This document shows, piece by piece, positions 31,301 through 36,552 of a DNA stretch of 36,552 nucleotides. This DNA is from Acidimicrobiaceae bacterium (GTDB taxonomy: Bacteria; Actinomycetota; Acidimicrobiia; Acidimicrobiales; RAAP-2). The DNA is taken from the NCBI GenBank assembly GCA_003133545.1, contig PKYA01000186.1, positions 1 through 36,552 on the forward strand, in the 5' to 3' direction. Every line of letters begins with the position of its first letter. Within the stretch, counting starts at the first letter, position 1. A program made the position numbers and the translations under genes. Under the pieces are notes generated by a model. That model was given only the letters and a program-made list of their open reading frames with translations, ran no database searches and was not told where the DNA came from.

Positions 31301-31351
31301 TGATCTGGACCCCAGGATTGGGCCCACTGACCTGGGCCCCAGAATTCGGCC
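31277..31351. repeat. Three imperfect direct repeats, period about 27 bases
   Basis: ctgaccccagaatttggcc (31277), ctggaccccaggattgggcc (31305) and ctgggccccagaattcggcc (31332) follow each other with 27-28 base spacing, directly after the IS3 remnant. They look like IS end sequences, either nested copies or tandem decay products. They lie just beyond the convergent acyltransferase gene's stop at 31368. Confidence 0.65.
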
Positions 31352-31367
31352 CGCTGGCTCGGCGGAA

Positions 31368-32249
31368 CTACCCCTGCGGCCCGTTGGGACCGTCGGGTGG
31401 AGCCGCGTGAAAAAACTGCGGAGCACCCTCAGGGACGAACTTGACGAGCGGAACGTGGTCTCGTAAGAACGCTACCTCTGCCGCTGCGTGGCGCTTGTTG
31501 TACGTGCGAGTTGAGACATCGAACCAGGTGACATCGTCGCGACGCAGAGCCGGGTCTTCAACTACAACGATCTCGTGGCGCCATTGAGGGAACTGATCCA
31601 TCCAGTGCACCACAATCTTTTGGAGGCGTGCCGCCTTATTTGCGGGTGTGAGCAATTCGAATTGCGGTCCCATGCGCTCGGTAACATCTGCGGCGGGGAC
31701 ACCCGCGTAGACATGATTGGGAAGCATCTCGTGTGTGACGACAGATCCCACGAGGGCCATGCTCCGCTCGCCCACCGGAACGGGTGAGACGATGCAATGT
31801 CCCACGAACCAGGCATCCCGCCGTACGTGCATATAGCGGTGGGAGTAGAAGCGACAGCCGTCGACGATGTCTCCGAACTCCATATGGGTCCACAGCTGAC
31901 TGTGGCCGCCGATCCCAACATTGTCATCAATGTCAAGTCCGGCCATGGAGTCGAGGACTACATTGCCTCCGATCCAGCAATTGCGTCCGATCCTCAGGGG
32001 ATGCTCACCATGCCCGAATGAGCCGGCGTGGAGCTTTGAGTAGTCACCCAGCAGGAATTCGGGGGCGAAGACGCGGACATTGTGACCGACGTAGCAGTAG
32101 TCTCCGAGCACCACCCGGTCCGCAGTGGTGCCCTTGCCCGATATCACCGCTCCGTCCTCGACGACTACGCCACGTCCGATGCGAATGTGTGCAGCATCGA
32201 TCACGCCATTGATCACGGCAGACGGATGGATTTCGTCGGTCTGTTCCAT
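31368..32249 (-). CDS. Left-handed beta-helix (hexapeptide-repeat) acyltransferase
   Basis: 293 residues. The first two thirds are hexapeptide repeats of the LbetaH fold (IHPSAVINGVI, IRIGRGVVVEDGAVISG, VVLGDYCYVGHNVRVF, LRIGRNCWIGGNVVLDS, LDIDDNVGIGGHSQLWTHM), with a trimer-forming helix bundle and a mixed C-terminal region. The His in HSQLWTHMEF and in FYSHRYMHV are candidates for the catalytic base. Such enzymes use acetyl-CoA to acetylate sugars, often the amino group made by a neighbouring PLP aminotransferase. The ATG at 32249 overlaps the stop of the aminotransferase gene (TGATG); a GTG three bases earlier is possible. N-acetylation of a dTDP-aminosugar is the likeliest role. Confidence 0.85.
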   Translation of the reverse strand: MEQTDEIHPSAVINGVIDAAHIRIGRGVVVEDGAVISGKGTTADRVVLGDYCYVGHNVRVFAPEFLLGDYSKLHAGSFGHGEHPLRIGRNCWIGGNVVLDSMAGLDIDDNVGIGGHSQLWTHMEFGDIVDGCRFYSHRYMHVRRDAWFVGHCIVSPVPVGERSMALVGSVVTHEMLPNHVYAGVPAADVTERMGPQFELLTPANKAARLQKIVVHWMDQFPQWRHEIVVVEDPALRRDDVTWFDVSTRTYNKRHAAAEVAFLRDHVPLVKFVPEGAPQFFHAAPPDGPNGPQG

Positions 32250-33430
32250 CACAGAGGGCAGGTCGTCACTGACTCGAGCACCGAATCGATGTCATCATCC
32301 GATATGTCGTTGTACAGGGGAAGTCTCACCAGTCGTTTGCTGATATCTTCTGACACTGGGCACTGACCGGGCCGGCCACCCAGCCGACGTCCAAATGGAG
32401 AAGTATTCAGGGGCACGTAGTGTGAAACAGCAAGGATGCCTTGACTCGCTAGGTGAGCAATCAAGCGAGACCGGGTTGAAGCGTCGGATAGGCAAAGGTA
32501 GAAGAGATGCGCAGGGTGCTCACAGTGCGGCGGCACGGTTGGAAGGGTAACGCCATGCGTCACCGCCCACGGCTGTAGCTCCTGCATGTAGCGTTTCCAC
32601 GCGCGCATACGCGTTTGCTGGATCAGCTCTCGTTCTTCGAGTTGGCCCAAGAGGATGGCAGCGAGTGGGTCCGCCAGCACATAGCTGGAACCGATATCGC
32701 GCCACGTGTATTGGTTCACCTCACCGCGCCAGAAGCGCGAGCGGTCGGTCCCCTTCTCACGCAGTATCTCGGCGCGATCCAGAAGCTGCTCGTCGTTGAC
32801 GAGCAGACATCCACCCTCTCCACACGGGAAGTTTTTGGTCTCATGAAAGCTCAACGCTGCCAGCGCGCCCAAGGTACCGAGTGGACGCCCGCGATACTGA
32901 CCAAAGAGCCCATGGGCATTGTCTTCTAGGACTGTGATGGACCGGTCGGCGACAATGTCGTGGATCGCGTCCATTTCGCATGCCACGCCGGCATAGTGCA
33001 TGGTCACAATCGCTCTCGTCCTCGGGGTGATCAGGTCAGGAAGGAGCCGCTCGTCGAGGTTTAGAGTGTCAATACGGGCATCTATGAATACTGGCCGAAC
33101 GCCCCGCAGAATGAACGCATTGGCGGTCGATGCGAAGGTATAGGACGGGACGATCACCTCATCCCCGGTCGCGACGTCGATGAGAAGCGCCATCATTTCC
33201 AGGGCGCTTGTTCCCGAGGTGGTCAGCAGAGCGGCCGGTACATCCAGCTCCTCCTCGAGCAGCTGACGTACCCGGCGCGTGAAGGGTCCGTCGCCTGACC
33301 AAACCGATGAGGAAATGGACTCGGCGAGTCGGCTCCGCGCTGCGCTCGTGAGAAAAGGTCTGTTGAACGGGATTCGATATCGGCCCACCACGCTGCGGAC
33401 TGTAGTTGCCGAGGGTTGGCTGAGCCTCAT
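32249..33430 (-). CDS. DegT/DnrJ/EryC1 aminotransferase (WecE/RffA-like)
   Basis: 393 residues, a PLP-dependent sugar aminotransferase of fold type I. It has the N-terminal NRPFLTSAARSRLAESISS, substrate loop TTSGTSALEMMAL, EVIVPSYTFASTANAFILRG, the Asp in LEDNAHG and the PLP Lys199 in LSFHETKNFPCGEGG. The FHETKN motif is that of WecE/RffA and relatives that make dTDP-4-amino-4,6-dideoxygalactose. The ATG at 33430 directly follows the stop of the GT2 gene and its stop overlaps the acyltransferase start, so the three are coupled. The product would be an aminosugar for a surface glycan. No dTDP-glucose synthase or dehydratase gene is in the window. Confidence 0.92.
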   Translation of the reverse strand: MRLSQPSATTVRSVVGRYRIPFNRPFLTSAARSRLAESISSSVWSGDGPFTRRVRQLLEEELDVPAALLTTSGTSALEMMALLIDVATGDEVIVPSYTFASTANAFILRGVRPVFIDARIDTLNLDERLLPDLITPRTRAIVTMHYAGVACEMDAIHDIVADRSITVLEDNAHGLFGQYRGRPLGTLGALAALSFHETKNFPCGEGGCLLVNDEQLLDRAEILREKGTDRSRFWRGEVNQYTWRDIGSSYVLADPLAAILLGQLEERELIQQTRMRAWKRYMQELQPWAVTHGVTLPTVPPHCEHPAHLFYLCLSDASTRSRLIAHLASQGILAVSHYVPLNTSPFGRRLGGRPGQCPVSEDISKRLVRLPLYNDISDDDIDSVLESVTTCPL

Positions 33431-34477
33431 TCAGCGGGCGACGTCGTTTATGGGGTGACTAGCGGTGGTCTCTGCAACCACGTACGTTGGCCGATCCATT
33501 GAGCGCACGTATACCCGTGAAAGATACTCGCCGATGACGCCGAGGGTGAACAGTTGCACTCCCGAGAAGAGAGCGATGGTCGACGCGAGAAAGGAGAAGC
33601 CCGGAACGCTCCCGCCCTGAATGAGGTAACGGACGAGGACGTAAGCAAAAACAAAAAATCCGACTGCCGTAAAGGATATGCCCAGCAGACTCGCCAGTTG
33701 CAGCGGTCGGGTGCTAAAGCCGGTCATCATGTTGAGCCCGTGTGTGACAAGGCGCCGAAAGGTGTAGGTCGATGCGCCATATTGTCGGGCGTCCTGTCGC
33801 ACCATCACTGAAGAGACGCGCGACGTCCCCCATGTGAGGAGAATGTCGACGGACACATAGGGCGATTGATAAGTCGCGAACGCCTCGCGCAGCGAAGTCC
33901 GAAATGCACGAAATGCGCTGATATCCCGTACGGCGCGGTGGCTGCCCATCGCCTGCTGCAAGGCGACTCGGGTGAGTTGACCGGCGAGCCTTCGCCACAA
34001 TCCCCGGGCCTGAGATGCGGGGGTTCCGTACACGACATCGTAGCCATCGTTCAGCCCTGCGACTAGCTTCGAAATCTCCTCCGGAGGGTTCTGTAGATCA
34101 TCATCCATCGTAACGACAATGTCATATCGGGCGCGGCGGATCCCGAGAAGCAGCGCGTTGTGCTGGCCAAAGTTGCGCATCAAGCGAAAGCCAATGACAT
34201 GAGGACTGCATTGTGCGAGGTGCTTCACGACAGACCAGCTTCCATCAATGCTTCCGTCGTCAACCAGGATCACCTCGTGCTCGTTCCCAAGTGTGGCCAG
34301 CACAGGCAGGACACGGTCGACGAGCTCCGCGAGGCTTTCTTGACTGTGGAATACCGGCACAACCACCGAGATTCCCGGTAGCAGCTTGGAGCTACCGTGA
34401 TCCGGATCCGGCGAAACGCTCACGAAAACAATCCGTCTAGGACTGCCCCGAAAGCGCCGCAGGGTGGCGCGCCACAT
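33431..34477 (-). CDS. GT2 glycosyltransferase with two C-terminal membrane helices (ArnC/GtrB/DPM-like)
   Basis: About 348 residues. The GT-A catalytic domain has GISVVVPVFHSQESLAELV, ILVDDGSIDGSW, FRLMRNFGQHNALLLGI and the metal-binding VVTMDDDLQNPPEEI. Two transmembrane helices follow (LLGISFTAVGFFVFAYVL and FLASTIALFSGVQLFTLGVIGEYLSRVYV), as in ArnC, GtrB and related enzymes that load a sugar onto polyprenyl phosphate. With the GtrA-like flippase and the GT-C-type protein this gives a complete load–flip–transfer route. The start is uncertain: ATG at 34477 lacks a clear ribosome binding site, and GTG at 34423 would remove a basic leader that family proteins do not need. Confidence 0.9.
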   Translation of the reverse strand: MWRATLRRFRGSPRRIVFVSVSPDPDHGSSKLLPGISVVVPVFHSQESLAELVDRVLPVLATLGNEHEVILVDDGSIDGSWSVVKHLAQCSPHVIGFRLMRNFGQHNALLLGIRRARYDIVVTMDDDLQNPPEEISKLVAGLNDGYDVVYGTPASQARGLWRRLAGQLTRVALQQAMGSHRAVRDISAFRAFRTSLREAFATYQSPYVSVDILLTWGTSRVSSVMVRQDARQYGASTYTFRRLVTHGLNMMTGFSTRPLQLASLLGISFTAVGFFVFAYVLVRYLIQGGSVPGFSFLASTIALFSGVQLFTLGVIGEYLSRVYVRSMDRPTYVVAETTASHPINDVAR

Positions 34478-34594
34478 TCGCAAGCGCGGCCGGATGATGG
34501 ACGGCGGCTTCCGACCCCAGGCGCGGTTGCTTGACTTGTCGCTTCAGCCCCGATCAGCTCCTGCGGGACGGCGGGTGCAACGAGCCGCATTGTC

Positions 34595-36337
34595 TCAGTT
34601 GTTGACCGTGATCGTGGTGCCGGTGCTGGTGCCGCTCGCGCCCGAGGCGTAGTAGGCCACGCTCTGTAAGGTGTAGGTGCCGTTGGCCACGGTGGTGCTG
34701 TTCCAGCCTGTGAGCCAGCCGTAGTAGGTCGGGGTGGCGGTGGCGATCAGGGCGTTGTTCAGTGTTCCGCCCGTGAGATGGAACTCCACTTTGGTCACAT
34801 TGCCCGAGGCGCTCGCATCCAGGTATTGGGTGCCGGTCAAGGTGGCGCCATTCGACGGAATGAGCACGCTTGTCACGGGATTGAGGGCGAACGCGAGCAG
34901 CTGTCCGCCGTTATCGCCTACATAGAGGACGCCGTTGGCGATCGACGGGGCACCCCAGATGGGCAACCCCGAAGGTGTCGTATAGGAGAACAAGGTCTGC
35001 CCGGACGTAGCGGAGACGACGAGGAGGTGGTTGCCCTCGGGCACGGCCACGATGCCGGGAGCCGCGGCTAGGGCATCGAGCACGGTTCCGTCGGGTAGGC
35101 AGTCCCGCCACAATATGGCGCCGTCGGCGGGATTGAGGGCGGCGACGCTACCGGCGCAGCTCACTCCGTTGATGGTGGTGCTCCCGCCCGCCACGTAGAG
35201 GGTGGTGCCGTCCCAGGCTCCAGGAGAGATGCTGCCCTGTCCGCCTGCGGCGTTCGCGCCGCCGACAGCAATTTGGTCTTGCCAGACGGGTCCGGCGGCG
35301 AGGTTGTCGCGCTGAAACGCGTAGTAGATACCGTTCTTGTTCGCCAGCCCCACCATGTCCTGCGTGACCCCCTCTTGTGTGCTCGTGAAGAGGATAGGCG
35401 TGGCTCCGAAATCACCGTCGGAGATCTGTTGGGATGGCGGGACCTGCCACGAACCGACCAGGCTCAGGTCGGAGGCTGAGACCTCGATCACCGACTCTGC
35501 ATACGGCTCGGCCGTGCTGCACGTTCCCGGATCCCCAGTGGCGAAGTAGACCGTTCCGCTGGCTTCGTCGACCGTTGGTGAAGCCCACACGCTGGCGCCG
35601 GTACAGCCGTCTGGCACGGTGTTGAAGGTGTTCTCAACCACACCGGTCGTGGCGTTCAACTGCACCAGTTGACCTTGGACGTACGGGCAATTGTTCAGGC
35701 CCCCGAAGAAGGACGCCACGCCTATATAGACGCTGCCATTGAACACCGCCGGCGAGGACCACAGAAACGTGTTCGGGGAGGGTCCGAGACGCGTCTGCCA
35801 GAGCACGGCCCCGGTCGCCGCGTCCAGGGCATAGAGTTGACCGTCCCCGCCACCCACGTACACGACGCCATTCACGACCGTTGCAGTGCTAGCTGGACCC
35901 CAAGTGTAACTGCAGCCCGTAATGCTTTCCGAGGTAACTCCGATATACGTCTGCCACACCAGACCACCCGAAGTGTTGGTCGCCTGTTCGTAACCGTCCA
36001 TCGACGCCCAATAGATGAGCCCGTTCGCCACCACCGGCTGGGAGAAGACTAGGTACGGCTGCGACACATTCTGGGCCGCAGCCGTCCACGCCAGATGCAG
36101 TTGGGAAGCCGTAGTCGGTGTAATGACCGTCTCGGCCCCGTTGAAGCCCGAGCGGCCATTTGTGGCGCCGTAAGTAGTCCAGTCGCCGGTTGCGGCCGCA
36201 GCCGGCAGCCCACCCCAAGTGGCGCCTACCGCCACGGCGCCGACGAGCGCCACCGCAGTCAACGCCAACCGCAGCCGCTCACCACTCCCGGATCGGATGC
36301 TCGAGAAGATTCGATTCCCAAACGCTGTCCGCAGCAT
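34595..36337 (-). CDS. Secreted PQQ-type beta-propeller protein with C-terminal Ig-like domain
   Basis: 580 residues. A signal peptide or anchor (about 22-49, ending PAAAATGD) is followed by a beta-propeller of PQQ-like repeats. The repeat motif is seen as VVNGVVYVGGGDGQLYALDAATGAVLWQTRL, VFNGSVYIG, GSVAALNPADGAILWRD and IANGVLYVGDNGGQLLAFAL. The last 100 residues form an Ig-like domain (VTSVLIPSNGATLTGTQYLDASA...GTYTLQSVAYYASGASGTS). No heme site or PQQ-dehydrogenase residues are evident, so a binding or structural role outside the cell is likelier than an enzyme. Several Cys (for example in ITGCSYTW, LNNCPYV, PDGCTGA, PGTCSTA) may form disulfides. GGAGAAGGG lies just before the ATG at 36337. 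Confidence 0.82.
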   Translation of the reverse strand: MLRTAFGNRIFSSIRSGSGERLRLALTAVALVGAVAVGATWGGLPAAAATGDWTTYGATNGRSGFNGAETVITPTTASQLHLAWTAAAQNVSQPYLVFSQPVVANGLIYWASMDGYEQATNTSGGLVWQTYIGVTSESITGCSYTWGPASTATVVNGVVYVGGGDGQLYALDAATGAVLWQTRLGPSPNTFLWSSPAVFNGSVYIGVASFFGGLNNCPYVQGQLVQLNATTGVVENTFNTVPDGCTGASVWASPTVDEASGTVYFATGDPGTCSTAEPYAESVIEVSASDLSLVGSWQVPPSQQISDGDFGATPILFTSTQEGVTQDMVGLANKNGIYYAFQRDNLAAGPVWQDQIAVGGANAAGGQGSISPGAWDGTTLYVAGGSTTINGVSCAGSVAALNPADGAILWRDCLPDGTVLDALAAAPGIVAVPEGNHLLVVSATSGQTLFSYTTPSGLPIWGAPSIANGVLYVGDNGGQLLAFALNPVTSVLIPSNGATLTGTQYLDASASGNVTKVEFHLTGGTLNNALIATATPTYYGWLTGWNSTTVANGTYTLQSVAYYASGASGTSTGTTITVNN

Positions 36338-36552
36338 GGTGCCCTTCTCCCTACTTCCGTACGCGGACCCGTCCCCCTCGGACTTTGGGGCGCTGACCCA
36401 CCAGTCGGCCCGGCCGAGAGCCAGCGAGCCGATCCGCTCTTAGGCCTTCACTACGCTCAAGGATCACTACCACAATCAGAACCCTGCTGCCATTGAGATG
36501 CTCAGTATGGTGTTCGCCTAATACCCCGCTAGTTATGAATGGGTGGAATGAT

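Noticed and set aside
36439-36522. Plus-strand 25-codon fragment ending MLSMVFA near the right edge
   Set aside because: Could be the end of a lost gene, but it is preceded in frame by a TAG and is too short to identify.

Overview
The window looks like a chromosome segment from a high-GC actinobacterium. It carries the cell-division and signalling block fhaA–fhaB–pstP–pbpA–pknB–trpG/pabA–crgA next to a tRNA-Leu(CAG), an arrangement known from near the actinobacterial replication origin. The shortened block (no rodA/ftsW, one PASTA kinase, a short FhaA) fits a deep-branching lineage such as Acidimicrobiia, but that placement is inference.

Layout. 1-2375: start of a secreted protein, a divergent CcdA/TlpA-type thiol-disulfide pair, and a 5'-truncated AAA-type ATPase. 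2440-10042: tRNA-Leu and the conserved envelope-growth block. Two FHA proteins, a PP2C phosphatase, a class B PBP and a PASTA kinase read left to right with overlapping or closely spaced genes, then trpG/pabA and crgA. 10093-15427: housekeeping metabolism (thiolase, hotdog thioesterase, ComF-like phosphoribosyltransferase, and an aldo/keto reductase–pirin–SDR operon).

15493-25485: an accessory region punctuated by four direct repeats of the 3' half of a tRNA-Ile(GAU) gene. No intact copy of that tRNA is present. The repeats divide the region into segments of about 0.7, 1.6 and 7.6 kb. The first holds two small unknown genes and the second one esterase-like gene. The third holds a zinc-ribbon membrane protein with a membrane-anchored partner, a three-gene operon (BioF2/FemAB-like N-acyltransferase, JmjC/cupin_8 oxygenase, second N-acyltransferase) and several wrecks: a frameshifted ORF, an Ig-like surface-protein fragment, a tyrosine-integrase fragment and an IS3 OrfA fragment. 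This looks like repeated site-specific integration followed by decay.

25746-36337: an ABC-2 exporter whose ATPase is frameshifted, then a surface-glycan cluster. The cluster has a large polytopic membrane protein, a GtrA-like flippase whose 3' end runs into an IS3 fragment, a left-handed beta-helix acyltransferase, a WecE/RffA-like sugar aminotransferase and a polyprenyl-phosphate-type GT2. IS1182-like and IS3-like remnants lie among these genes. A secreted PQQ-type beta-propeller protein with a C-terminal Ig-like domain closes the window.

The best candidates for something undescribed are the tRNA-Ile repeat-delimited cassette series and its cargo, above all the acyltransferase–JmjC–acyltransferase operon and the zinc-ribbon membrane protein with its anchored partner. 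All assignments come from reading motifs and context; no database search was possible.
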